Shown here in pieces: positions 6,707-14,901 of a stretch of 17,419 nt of DNA (the first letter of the stretch is position 1; every line of letters starts with the position of its first letter). Source of the stretch: Candidatus Atribacteria bacterium 4572_76. GTDB lineage: Bacteria; Atribacterota; Phoenicimicrobiia; Phoenicimicrobiales; Phoenicimicrobiaceae. The stretch is taken from assembly GCA_002084865.1 (NCBI GenBank), contig NBMG01000004.1:1-17419 (forward strand), in the 5' to 3' direction. Position numbers and translations under genes: made by a program. The notes beneath the pieces are model-generated. The model made no database searches and was not told where the DNA came from. It saw only the letters and a list, made by a program, of their open reading frames with translations.

Positions 6707-6756
6707 TTTTTATTTACCAACCTCCAATTTAAAACATTTTAAAAGACAAATTCTTC
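6707..6756 (-). repeat. Decayed copy of the moaA 3' end
   Basis: This stretch matches 7331-7380, the last codons of moaA plus the following leader, at roughly 36 of 50 positions. Read in the equivalent frame it encodes KNLSF-K-M-F-stop-IGG, against ENLSFHMSRIGG of intact MoaA. It includes the GGAGGT that may serve moaC. It records either a lost second moaA copy or a tandem duplication/insertion event that placed the MOSC gene between moaA and moaC. Confidence 0.6.
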
Positions 6757-6852
6757 AATGTTATCAAAATCCTGGCTTAAGAAATAAACGTCTGCTAAAA
6801 ACTTATCTTTCTTATTCCCAGTCTTTATTAGCCAATCAGGCAATAAATCCAT
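6739..6852 (-). CDS. Small unrecognised reading frame, 37 residues
   Basis: An ATG at 6852 opens a frame beginning MDLLPDWLIKTGNKK and ending NIEEFVF between the MOSC gene and moaC. I do not recognise it, and there is no good ribosome site before it. Its last codons overlap the decayed moaA tail in a different frame, so it may be chance or a shard of a deleted gene. Confidence 0.2.
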   Translation of the reverse strand: MDLLPDWLIKTGNKKDKFLADVYFLSQDFDNIEEFVF

Positions 6853-6863
6853 GCTTATCGTTT

Positions 6864-7310
6864 TTATAATACCTCGATACAATCTCCGGGTTTTACTCTG
6901 CCGCCTTTTAAGACTCGGGCGAATATTCCTTCTCTGGGCATTACACAATCGCCAATTTTTTCCCTAATTTCGCAATTATGGTGACATTTTTTCCCTATTT
7001 GAGTTACTTCCAGCAACACGCTTTCTCCTACTGCTAATTTTGTCCCAAGAGGTAATTCAGGCAAAATAATATTCTCAGTAGTTAAATTTTCTGCAAAATC
7101 ACCAAATTTAATCTTAAAACCATTGCCTTTCATTTTATTGATACTCTCTATTCCCAACAAACTAATTTGGCGATGCCATTTCCCAGCATGAGCATCATTT
7201 TCCAGGCCATAATTTTCTATTAATACTCCTGAACCTATCTCTTTTTTTACCATTCCCTTCTCTCTGCTTTGGCATACTGCCAAAATTCTTCCTTTTATTT
7301 TTTTATTCAC
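6864..7310 (-). CDS. MOSC-domain protein with Cys/His motif
   Basis: The 148-residue stand-alone MOSC domain is commonly found inside Mo-cofactor operons and is thought to handle sulfur or bind the cofactor. Motifs seen are GRILAVCQS, GLENDAHAGKWHRQISLL, GDFAENL, the metal/sulfur-type cluster KKCHHNCEI with C109, H110, H111, C113, then GDCVMPREGIFARV with C122. The start is GTG at 7310; the nearest SD-like GGAAGG is about 14 bases upstream, so translation may be modest. It follows moaA by 30 bases. Its paralogue at 5751-6203 has lost this Cys/His set. Confidence 0.9.
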   Translation of the reverse strand: MNKKIKGRILAVCQSREKGMVKKEIGSGVLIENYGLENDAHAGKWHRQISLLGIESINKMKGNGFKIKFGDFAENLTTENIILPELPLGTKLAVGESVLLEVTQIGKKCHHNCEIREKIGDCVMPREGIFARVLKGGRVKPGDCIEVL

Positions 7311-7340
7311 TATCTACAGATTACCTTCCGTTTTTATTTA

Positions 7341-8357
7341 TTAACCTCCGATTCGGGACATATGAAAAGATAAATTCTCTTGATTTTTTATATTTAATTT
7401 ATGACCTTCTGGTTTTAGCCTAACGGCCTCTTTTAACTTATCCCTTATAATTTTCTTTCTTAGAAATCCTTCGCTTTTACCTCTTGCTAACTTCCTTATT
7501 GCCTGCTTAATATTAACCTCCGTATTAGAAAACAAACAAGGTCTGAGTTTACCTTCAGAAGTTAACCTTATCCGATTACAGGTTTTGCAAAAATGCTGGC
7601 TCAAGGCAGTAATAAAACCTATGGTACCTTGACCACCTTTGATCTGGTAATATTTTGCCGGTCCATTTGCAGTGCTAATTTTTACAGGATCCAGTAAATA
7701 TTTCTTTATCAGTTTCTCTTTTATTTCTTGAACTGAAATAAATTTACTTTCAAATTCATTTATTACTTCTTCCCCGGAGGGCATAAATTCAATAAAACGA
7801 ATATTCAATGGTCTATCTAAAGTCAATCTTACAAAATCTTCTACTTCATCATCGTTAATTCCTCTAATTAGTACAGTATTAATTTTGATAGGCAATAATC
7901 CTGCCTTTAAAGCAGAACTAATTCCTTTTAATGCTTTTCCCAAACTTCCCCCTCGAGTGATTTTTTTATATTTTTCTTCCTGCAGGGAATCTAAACTAAT
8001 ATTTACCCGATTCAGTCCAGCTTCTTTTAATTTTTCGGCATACTCACTTAAGAAAAAAGCATTAGTGGTTAAAGATATATCTTCTAATCTGTCTATTTTC
8101 CTTAATTGTTTGATAAAATTTACTATTCCTTCTCTAACTAACGGTTCTCCGCCGGTTATTCTAACTTTAGTTATTCCCAGGTTTACCGCCTCTTGTACAA
8201 TTTCCACTATCTCTTCAAATCTTAAAATCTCTTGATGGGGAATAAATTCAAATTCTTTTTCGGATTGGCAATAAATACATCTATAATTACACCGATCAGT
8301 AATAGAAACCCGAAGGTAGGAAATTTCTCTGCCAAAATTATCTATTAGTTTATTCAT
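7341..8357 (-). CDS. moaA: GTP 3',8-cyclase MoaA, radical SAM
   Basis: The 338-residue enzyme starts pyranopterin synthesis by radical rearrangement of GTP. The N-terminal [4Fe-4S] ligands are C23, C27 and C30 (DRCNYRCIYC) and the SAM site is ITGGEP (67-72). The second, GTP-binding cluster uses C257, C260 and C274 (FCKTCNRIR...LRPC). The C-terminus ends in the conserved double glycine (MSRIGG), needed for activity in characterised MoaA. Length is normal. The ATG overlaps the stop of the upstream moeA fusion gene by four bases, so the two are translationally coupled. Confidence 0.97.
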   Translation of the reverse strand: MNKLIDNFGREISYLRVSITDRCNYRCIYCQSEKEFEFIPHQEILRFEEIVEIVQEAVNLGITKVRITGGEPLVREGIVNFIKQLRKIDRLEDISLTTNAFFLSEYAEKLKEAGLNRVNISLDSLQEEKYKKITRGGSLGKALKGISSALKAGLLPIKINTVLIRGINDDEVEDFVRLTLDRPLNIRFIEFMPSGEEVINEFESKFISVQEIKEKLIKKYLLDPVKISTANGPAKYYQIKGGQGTIGFITALSQHFCKTCNRIRLTSEGKLRPCLFSNTEVNIKQAIRKLARGKSEGFLRKKIIRDKLKEAVRLKPEGHKLNIKNQENLSFHMSRIGG

Positions 8358-10339
8358 TCTTTTAGTACCTTTCCACTCTGAGAGAGGTCATATCCTCCCA
8401 AATTCAAAACTTTTTTCTTAAATTTTTCCGATCGAATAATAGTCAGTAATTTTTGAATCTTTAAAGAAGAGTAGTATTTTTTAGGTATAATTATATCATA
8501 TCTCTCTTTGACCACAGGTACAAAATCTAAACGGAAGGCTTTGGCAGCAGACAAAATCCCCAGGCCTGCATCTACGCTACCCTCCGCTACGTCAGAAGCT
8601 ACCATTAAATGGGTGTACTCTTCCTTAGAATAACCCTGAATATCTAAAGGATTAATGCCTTTCTTTTTTAATAGATAATCCAATAAAACTCTGGTTCCCG
8701 AACCTTTCTGCCTATTAATAAACTTTATATCCTTCTTAACCAAATCTTCTATTCCCTTGATATTTTTTGGATTTCCTCTTTTTACCATTATCCCCTGCTC
8801 CCGGTATGTTAGATTCATAACTACCAATTCTCTCCGAGGAAGCATTTTTTTTATATAGGGGAAATTATATTCTCCGCTCTCCGGATCCAATAGATGAGTA
8901 GTGGCAAGGTGAGTTCTTTTTTGTTTCAAAGCTAATAACCCTCCCATACTTCCTACGTTAAAGGACACCAAATTAAAATCAGAAAACTCTCCTTGTAGCT
9001 CATTCCTTAAAACATCTAAAACTAAATCATGACTCCCGGTCACAATGATATTATTCTTTATTATATTTAAATCTTCTAAAAGTTCGGCTTTTACTTCTTC
9101 TCCAAAATCCAGGCCTTCTTTAAGTGAGGGAATACGAATCAAGGCATCTGCTTCTACCAAAGAAGTAAGCACTCCCGCTCCTCGGGAAAGAGGATAGGCC
9201 ATTATTTTCCCATCTATGTTTCCTAATTTTACTCTTAGAAATTCTTCATCTCCTAAGCGGGAAACCACTTTATGTGCCATACAAGCTTTAATCTCTTCTC
9301 GCTTTTTTGCAATCAACCCTAATTTATGGAAAACTAAAGGTTTCAAAAATTGTTCCGCAGAGATAATCGCCGAGACCGGGTAACCGGGAAGCCCAATAAA
9401 AGGAGTATTACCAATGATTCCTAAAATTGTCGGTTTTCCGGGCATAATGGCCACTCCGTGAACTAAAACCTCACCTACACTTTTAACAATCTCGGAAGTG
9501 AAATCTTTTGAACCAGCAGAGGAGCCGGCTATAACCACTACAATATCATTTTGTTGTTTGGCCTTCTGTAAAACATTTTTTAAATCTTGAGGAATATCTT
9601 TCACTATTTCGTATACTTTTGCCTCTCCTCCCCATTCATAAATCAAACCTTTAATTATTTTGGAATTATACTCAATAATTTTACCAGGACTAATTTCTTC
9701 CCCTGGTAGAATCAATTCATCACCAGTAGGTATAACTGCTACTTTGGGCTTTCTACGGGCAAAAAGTTGGTTTACTCCTCCTGCTAATAAAGCTCCGATA
9801 TCTACCGGGCGGATTTTATGATTTACAGGAATAATTAACTGATTAGCCACTACATCTTCTCCAATGTTGCGGATATGCTGCCCTGGAAAAGCGGCAGAAA
9901 ATATTTTAATTTCTTTAATATTTTCTACTCCCGGATTATCAGAGATATTACCAGAAATATCTCTGCTTTTTTCTTCGCTAACTTTATTTAAAAGGTTTAT
10001 ATCCTCAATCTTTATAATTGCATCAAAACCGAAAGGTATGGGATTACCGGTATTTATAAAACGAAAGTTTTGATTAATCTTTAAAGTAATAGGAGAAGAT
10101 TCGGAAGCTTCGTAAGTATCCCTCGCTCTGACCACTACCCCATCCATTGCTGCTGCCTGATAGTAAGGAGAGGATATCCTGGCAAAAATTGGTTCTGCGG
10201 TAATCCGTCCTAAAGAATCTTCAGTAAAAATCAATTCCCCTTTCAGAGGCTGAGCAAGTTTGTGTTTTAACAAAGTTTTATAAAACTTTTCCTGAGCTTC
10301 TTTTAAAGTTAATTTACTTAAATAAATATTTCTTTTCAA
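8354..10339 (-). CDS. MoeA fused to periplasmic-binding-like domain
   Basis: The 661-residue protein has two parts. Residues 1-422 are MoeA-like, the molybdopterin molybdenumtransferase that inserts metal into adenylylated molybdopterin. Motifs there are AAMDGVVV (63-70), INTGNPIPFGFDAIIKIED (95-113), IPTGDE (203-208), AGSSAGSKDF (271-280) and GLPGYPVSA (316-324). Residues 430-660 are a PBP-like domain (GSHDLVLD, VGSMGGL, RQKGSGTRVLLDYLL, AAGLG-type sites), the arrangement seen in a known MoeA-LysR-substrate-domain family. This domain may bind the oxyanion or the cofactor; that is inference. A low-complexity insert at 114-145 looks disordered. The start is TTG at 10339 with GGAGAGG upstream. 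It is a second, diverged MoeA next to a canonical one, and spacer D separates the two. Confidence 0.9.
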   Translation of the reverse strand: MKRNIYLSKLTLKEAQEKFYKTLLKHKLAQPLKGELIFTEDSLGRITAEPIFARISSPYYQAAAMDGVVVRARDTYEASESSPITLKINQNFRFINTGNPIPFGFDAIIKIEDINLLNKVSEEKSRDISGNISDNPGVENIKEIKIFSAAFPGQHIRNIGEDVVANQLIIPVNHKIRPVDIGALLAGGVNQLFARRKPKVAVIPTGDELILPGEEISPGKIIEYNSKIIKGLIYEWGGEAKVYEIVKDIPQDLKNVLQKAKQQNDIVVVIAGSSAGSKDFTSEIVKSVGEVLVHGVAIMPGKPTILGIIGNTPFIGLPGYPVSAIISAEQFLKPLVFHKLGLIAKKREEIKACMAHKVVSRLGDEEFLRVKLGNIDGKIMAYPLSRGAGVLTSLVEADALIRIPSLKEGLDFGEEVKAELLEDLNIIKNNIIVTGSHDLVLDVLRNELQGEFSDFNLVSFNVGSMGGLLALKQKRTHLATTHLLDPESGEYNFPYIKKMLPRRELVVMNLTYREQGIMVKRGNPKNIKGIEDLVKKDIKFINRQKGSGTRVLLDYLLKKKGINPLDIQGYSKEEYTHLMVASDVAEGSVDAGLGILSAAKAFRLDFVPVVKERYDIIIPKKYYSSLKIQKLLTIIRSEKFKKKVLNLGGYDLSQSGKVLKE

Positions 10340-10357
10340 ATCAATTTTTCCTCTCCT

Positions 10358-10650
10358 GATTCGTTAGTATATAGTATAGCGTAGAACATACAGCGTTTAG
10401 CGTATAGCAATGGATTAATAAAATGCATGTCCTAATTAAATTAAATTAAAATTTATAACTAAAAGCGAAAAACTATGGTTCAAAATTTAAATCTTTTTTC
10501 GTATAATGTATATTGTTTGCTGTAAGGGTCGAATTTATTCGACCCAAAAAGGGTTTGATAAATCAAACCCCTACAACATATCACACATTATCTATTACAT
10601 ATCACTTCTTACTTCACTAGATACGATATACTAGATACGAGATACGAATA
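10358..10650. repeat. Composite spacer D
   Basis: Between moeA and the moeA fusion the gap holds ttcgttagtatatagtatagcgtag and cagcgtttagcgtatagc (10360-10408), ctaaaagcgaaaaactatgg (10459-10478), the paired hairpins (10522-10574), a tattacatatcacttcttactt run, and ctagatacgagatacgaat (10631-10649). The last is the inverted form of the attcgtatctcg word. It interrupts an otherwise tightly packed operon. 10650-10726 shows nothing I recognise. Confidence 0.6.
10522..10574. repeat. Paired-hairpin element, copy 2 (perfect)
   Basis: Both stems are perfect. GGGTCGAAT / ATTCGACCC is at 10526-10534 and 10537-10545, and GGGTTTGAT / ATCAAACCC at 10551-10559 and 10562-10570. They are separated by AAAAA, and ctac follows. 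The two stems differ from one another at matching positions on both arms. The order of the two stems is reversed relative to copy 1. Confidence 0.75.
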
Positions 10651-10726
10651 TGGTTTTTAGCTTAATATAGTAAAGATATGTTACCTCATGTTTTATTTGA
10701 TTCAACGCGGAGTGTCAAGTTAAACA

Positions 10727-11983
10727 TTAAAACAATCTAACTATTACCTTGCTGCCCTTTTCTAAACCTTCAACATTTAATCCTATCTTTATTAAACCAG
10801 AGGCCCGAACCATAGTAGAAATTAATCCTGATTTTCCCAGAATAGGTTCGGCATAAATTTTTTCACCCTCTTTATATACAAATACCCGGATATAATCTTC
10901 TCTTCCCGAATCTGAAACCATATTGCAGGTTAATTCTGCTTCTATTTCTTGGGCAGAATTATAATTGTATTCTCCCCCCTGTAACCAGCGAATCAAAGGC
11001 CGTACAAAAAGGTCAAAGATTATCATCGCTGAGACCGGATGACCGGGCAAGCCGAATATCGGCCTATTGTCAGCTATGGCAAGTATGGTAGGTTTCCCCG
11101 GTTTTACTGATACTCCATGAATCAATACACCAGGCTTTCCTAACCTGTTAAGCACTTCTAAGGTAACATCCCTTACTCCCACTGAGCTTCCCCCGGAAAT
11201 AATCACCACTTCTACTTTATCTTCTTTGATAGTCTTTTTTATCTCCTGCTTCAATCGAATAACTTCATCTTTAATAATTCCTCTATAAACAGGGACTCCA
11301 CCAGCCTCTTCAATACAGGCTCCAAGGGTGTAAGAATTTATATCCCTTACCTGCCCTGTTCGTGGTTCGCCTTCCGCCGGGATTATTTCATTGCCTGTTG
11401 AAATTGTAGCAATTTTAGGTTTTCTATAGATTTTGACATTAATTTTTCCTATTCCGGCTAAAACTCCTATATCCTGCGAACGTAATCTATGTCCCTTTCT
11501 TAATATAATTTCTCCTGTTTTTAGATCTTCATCCTCCCGGACCACGTTTTCCCACGGAGAAATCGATTTTCTTATTTCAATAGTAGAATCATCGATTTGC
11601 TCGGTATATTCTAACATCACCACCGCATTTGCTCCTTCGGGGAGCATACCTCCGGTGGATATCTTTACTGCTTCTCCAGGATTAATCTTCAATTCAGGTG
11701 TAACACCCATCTTTATTTCTCCTACAATCTTCAAATAGGAAGGCAAACTATCGGTTGCTCCAAAAGAATCTTCTGCCCTAATGGCATAACCATCCATAGC
11801 AGAACGATTAAAACCAGGCAGATTAGCGGATGCAACTATCTCTTCTGCTAAAAACCTATGTAAGGCTATTTTAATATTGACTTCCTCTATATTGTTCCGG
11901 ATTATCTCCTTTAGCCTTAAATGATCTTTTAGCGTCGTAATTACCTCATTCGGGGTACTTACTTTAAATAAGGGTTTTACCAT
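10727..11983 (-). CDS. moeA: Molybdopterin molybdenumtransferase MoeA
   Basis: The 418-residue canonical MoeA inserts molybdate or tungstate into adenylylated molybdopterin, releasing AMP. Motifs in order: NRSAMDGYA (59-67), STGGMLPEGANAVVMLE (109-125), RSQDIGVLAGIG (168-179), STGNEI (195-200), SGGSSVGVRD (263-272) and GLPGHPVSA (311-319). All the expected domains and the acidic active-site region are present. It follows tupC by 69 bases and so belongs with the tungstate transporter genes. That suggests, without proof, that this copy handles the tungsten load while the fused copy has a different metal or regulatory role. Confidence 0.95.
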   Translation of the reverse strand: MVKPLFKVSTPNEVITTLKDHLRLKEIIRNNIEEVNIKIALHRFLAEEIVASANLPGFNRSAMDGYAIRAEDSFGATDSLPSYLKIVGEIKMGVTPELKINPGEAVKISTGGMLPEGANAVVMLEYTEQIDDSTIEIRKSISPWENVVREDEDLKTGEIILRKGHRLRSQDIGVLAGIGKINVKIYRKPKIATISTGNEIIPAEGEPRTGQVRDINSYTLGACIEEAGGVPVYRGIIKDEVIRLKQEIKKTIKEDKVEVVIISGGSSVGVRDVTLEVLNRLGKPGVLIHGVSVKPGKPTILAIADNRPIFGLPGHPVSAMIIFDLFVRPLIRWLQGGEYNYNSAQEIEAELTCNMVSDSGREDYIRVFVYKEGEKIYAEPILGKSGLISTMVRASGLIKIGLNVEGLEKGSKVIVRLF

Positions 11984-12052
11984 GTTCGCTGTTTATCTCC
12001 TAATTATTAATTGTTTATAGATACTGTTTTATAAATATCTCGTTTTTTAGAA

Positions 12053-13072
12053 TTAATATAATTTTACTGCCGAAGCTTTAAAGGTTAAATAAACTTTGCT
12101 TCCCAGATTGAGATTCATCTTAAAAAATGACTCTCTGGTAATAATCACCAATAAAGGAATACCAATATCTATTTCTAATTTTACCAAATGATTTTGCTCA
12201 ATAATCTTGGTTATTTTCCCTAAAAAGGAATTTCTGGCACTGGATTGAAACTGTTCATAAGACAGGATTATATCTCTGGGGTCAATAGAAATATATGCCA
12301 GACCAACTTTTTCACTGACTATGGCAAATTTTATATTTCCCATAGTTTTAAACCATTTTAGGCCATCTCCCCCTTTTATTATTTCACCCCGAAGAAGATT
12401 TTCCGGAACTTGTTTAATAATTTTACCATCCAAAAGGGAAATCACCTCATCAGCTAAACGATAGGCCTGGGAAAGGTCGTGAGTAGTAAATATTACAGTA
12501 GTTTTAATCTCTTTCTTTATTTTTTTAATAATTCTTTCCACTACATCTATGTGCTTTTGATCTATATTTGCGGTAGGCTCATCCAAAAAAAGAACTTCCG
12601 GCTCTATTACTAAGGCTCGGGCAATTACCGCTCGTTGAGCTTCTCCCCCCGACAGTTGATTCGCCCTTCTATCTTTAAAACCGGAAAGTCCTACTATATT
12701 TAATGCACTTTTAATTCTACTTTTTTGAACTTTAGGAGGAATCGATCTTATTTTTAATCCATAGGCAATATTGTCATAGACTGTAGAATGAAATAAGAAA
12801 GGATCCTGATTTACTAAAGTCATTCTCCTTCGAATCTCCAAGATATCTTCATTTGATTTATTGGTAATTTCTTGATCATGAAAAAATATTTGACCTTCAT
12901 CCGCTTTCTCTAATAAATTTAAAATATTGAGTAAAGTGGTCTTGCCCGACCCGTTTGGGCCGACAATAGCGTAAATCTTACCCTCTTGAAAATCCAAATT
13001 ATCTACATCTAATACAATTTTATTATTATAAACTTTTTTTAAATTTCTAACTTTAAATATTAATTTATCCAT
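12053..13072 (-). CDS. tupC: Tungstate ABC transporter ATPase TupC
   Basis: This 339-residue ATPase powers oxyanion import with TupB. Walker A is GPNGSGKTT (38-46), the Q-loop Q is at 89, the ABC signature LSGGEAQR spans 140-147, Walker B is LFLDEP (161-166) and the switch His is H198 (TTHDL). The C-terminal 100 residues (SFLGKITKIIEQN onward) look like a TOBE-type oxyanion-binding domain of ModC-like ATPases, which may sense cytoplasmic tungstate or molybdate. It starts nine bases after the tupB stop. The specificity call rests mainly on TupA. Confidence 0.9.
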   Translation of the reverse strand: MDKLIFKVRNLKKVYNNKIVLDVDNLDFQEGKIYAIVGPNGSGKTTLLNILNLLEKADEGQIFFHDQEITNKSNEDILEIRRRMTLVNQDPFLFHSTVYDNIAYGLKIRSIPPKVQKSRIKSALNIVGLSGFKDRRANQLSGGEAQRAVIARALVIEPEVLFLDEPTANIDQKHIDVVERIIKKIKKEIKTTVIFTTHDLSQAYRLADEVISLLDGKIIKQVPENLLRGEIIKGGDGLKWFKTMGNIKFAIVSEKVGLAYISIDPRDIILSYEQFQSSARNSFLGKITKIIEQNHLVKLEIDIGIPLLVIITRESFFKMNLNLGSKVYLTFKASAVKLY

Positions 13073-13081
13073 ATTTTAAGT

Positions 13082-13774
13082 TTACACTCTCTTGCTTTGA
13101 AAATAGTGGAGTAAAAGATTTATACTGAAGGCGACAAATAATAATATAATCCCCAGGGCAATAGCAAAACCAAACTCTCCCTTGGCAGTCTCCAAGGCGA
13201 TGGCAGTGGTCATAACCCGGGTGCTTTCTTTTATATTTCCTCCTAACATCATAGCAGCCCCAACCTCGGCAATTACTCTTCCAAATCCGGCAATTACCGC
13301 AGCCAACACTGCATAACGGGCTTCTTTAATCACCATCCAGGCAGATTGGGTTTCGGTTGCTCCCAGAGTTAATGCAGTATTCCTAACCCTTTTATCAATT
13401 CCCTGTACCGCCGAATGAGTGAGAGCAATAATTATTGGAACAGCCAATATGAATTGTCCGATAATCATAGCTGAAGGGGTATATAATAGACCAAAGACTC
13501 CCAGTGGCCCTCTTCGAGAAATTAAAGAATAAACAATCAGTCCTATAACTACTGTTGGTAGCGCTAATAGGGTATTTACTAAAGAAATGCTAAACCTTTT
13601 TCCCCAATAATCTTTTACCGCCATTAAAAATCCTAAATATACTCCCAATAATGAGGCTAAAATAACAGCAATTAAAGATACTCTTAATGAAAGTAAGACA
13701 ATGCTAAATATTTCATTATCTAAAGTAAAGATTAATTGAAAAGCCTTCTGTATCCCTTCAATAATAAAATCCAA
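13082..13774 (-). CDS. tupB: Tungstate ABC transporter permease TupB
   Basis: The 230-residue inner-membrane protein has about five hydrophobic segments (roughly 22-50, 62-84, 101-120, 155-178, 202-224). The cytoplasmic coupling loop, ALTLGATETQSAWMVIKEA (134-152) followed by AGFGRVIAEVG, is the EAA motif that docks on the ATPase. Sequence and length match TupB-type tungstate permeases. The start is TTG at 13774, chosen because GAGGTGAT lies six bases upstream. Unusually, a 248-base repetitive spacer separates it from tupA. Confidence 0.92.
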   Translation of the reverse strand: MDFIIEGIQKAFQLIFTLDNEIFSIVLLSLRVSLIAVILASLLGVYLGFLMAVKDYWGKRFSISLVNTLLALPTVVIGLIVYSLISRRGPLGVFGLLYTPSAMIIGQFILAVPIIIALTHSAVQGIDKRVRNTALTLGATETQSAWMVIKEARYAVLAAVIAGFGRVIAEVGAAMMLGGNIKESTRVMTTAIALETAKGEFGFAIALGIILLFVAFSINLLLHYFQSKRV

Positions 13775-13794
13775 AATATCACCTCGGGTAATAA

Positions 13795-14040
13795 ATTCGT
13801 ATCACGTATTGCGTATCGAGTATCACGTTAAAAATCAGTATCTCGTATCTCGTGAATCGTATCTCGCACGTTTAGTGTAAAGCGTATAATGAAGAAAAAG
13901 AGAAAAGAAGAAGTTTTGAATTTTGAATTATGGTTTTTCGCTTTTAGTTTTGCGTTTTTAGTTTATTGATTTATCCTATACGCTATACGTTCCACGCTAT
14001 ACTATATACTAACGACTATTCACTATTCACTAACGACTAA
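13795..14040. repeat. Composite spacer E between tupA and tupB
   Basis: It begins attcgtatcacgtattgcgtatcgag and ctcgtatctcgtgaatcg (13795-13868), continues with tttagtgtaaagcgtataatg (13871-13891), and has the reverse word ttgaattatggtttttcgc (13923-13941). It ends with ctatacgctatacgttccacgc and aacgactattcactattcac (13976-14040). The last word supplies the stop codon and final residues of tupA. No terminator is seen inside, so tupAB transcription can probably continue. Confidence 0.65.
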
Positions 14041-14862
14041 TTCAATTGCCATAGGATGGAAAAGGATTTCTCCTTCTTTCTTATATTCTCCAATTATTTT
14101 CTGGCCTTCCCCTGAAGTGACCCAGGCAATTAGTTGCATGGCTTCTATATATTTAACGTGGGGGCAACGAGCGGGATTAACTGCCATTATGCCATAAGGA
14201 TTAAATAGTAGAGGATCACCTTCGGAAAGAATAATTATGTCTATCTTATCCTTGTAGGCTAAAAATGTACCTCTATCACATAGGACGTAAGCTTGTCTCT
14301 CATTGGCAACCTGTAAAGTTGCTCCCATCCCCTGGCCAATTTCCATATACCACTCCCCCTCAGGAGATATTTTTGCATTTTGCCATAAAATCTTTTCTTT
14401 TTTATGGGTTCCGGAATCATCACCCCGGGATACAAAATAAGCTTTACAATCAGCAATCTTTTTTAAAGCTAAAGTTACATTCCTCTCCTCCTTAATCCCT
14501 GCCGGATCATTAGACGGTCCAAGAATAATAAAATCATTAAACATAACATCTCTTCTGTTTACTCCATAACCTTCTTCGATAAATTTATCCTCTGCTGCCC
14601 GGGCATGAACTAATATCATATCCACATCTCCATTTTCCCCTAATTTAATAGCTTGCCCGGTACCAACTGCGATAACATCAACCTTGATTCCAAATTTTTC
14701 TTCAAAAGGAGGTAATAAAACTCCCAACAGCCCTGAATTTTCCGTACTGGTAGTAGTGGCTAATTTTAGGTGAGCAGGGCTGGCGTAAACTGAACTAATT
14801 AATATCATGCTAACAGCAAATAAAAACACTATCTTAAAAATAATATTTCCTTTCATCAACAT
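14023..14862 (-). CDS. tupA: Tungstate-binding protein TupA
   Basis: The 279-residue substrate-binding protein captures tungstate outside the membrane for TupBC. A signal peptide occupies about residues 1-27 (charged start, hydrophobic run, cut after VYA). The mature protein shows the TupA hallmark ATTTSTENSGLL (35-46), then VGTGQAIKLGENGDVDMILVHAR (66-88), GVNRRDVMFNDF (100-111) and the ligand loop SRGDDSGTH (145-153). The T/S-rich and SRGDDSGTH loops bind the oxyanion. The normal end is near FHPMA. The last residues, ELVVSE, and the TAG stop come from the repeat word TTAGTCGTTAGTGAATAG of spacer E. The first ATG (14862) has AAGGAAAG just upstream; a second ATG two codons later is possible. 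The gene is controlled by the riboswitch upstream. Confidence 0.93.
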   Translation of the reverse strand: MLMKGNIIFKIVFLFAVSMILISSVYASPAHLKLATTTSTENSGLLGVLLPPFEEKFGIKVDVIAVGTGQAIKLGENGDVDMILVHARAAEDKFIEEGYGVNRRDVMFNDFIILGPSNDPAGIKEERNVTLALKKIADCKAYFVSRGDDSGTHKKEKILWQNAKISPEGEWYMEIGQGMGATLQVANERQAYVLCDRGTFLAYKDKIDIIILSEGDPLLFNPYGIMAVNPARCPHVKYIEAMQLIAWVTSGEGQKIIGEYKKEGEILFHPMAIELVVSE

Positions 14863-14901
14863 TTCTTTCCTTTCTTTTAATTAAATTTAAAACCACACAA
14901 C

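Noticed and set aside
6739..6948. Arginine-rich 69-residue minus-strand frame at the end of the MOSC gene
   Set aside because: Most of it overlaps the MOSC gene in another frame and it has no ribosome site; only the 37-residue end is outside, and that is listed with low confidence.
13795..13868. CRISPR-like array from repeated cgtatctcg units
   Set aside because: Units vary in sequence and spacing, there are no unique spacers of fixed length, and no cas genes are nearby.
14259..14495. Reading frames antisense or shifted within tupA
   Set aside because: tupA has full family motifs across the same bases, so these are shadows.
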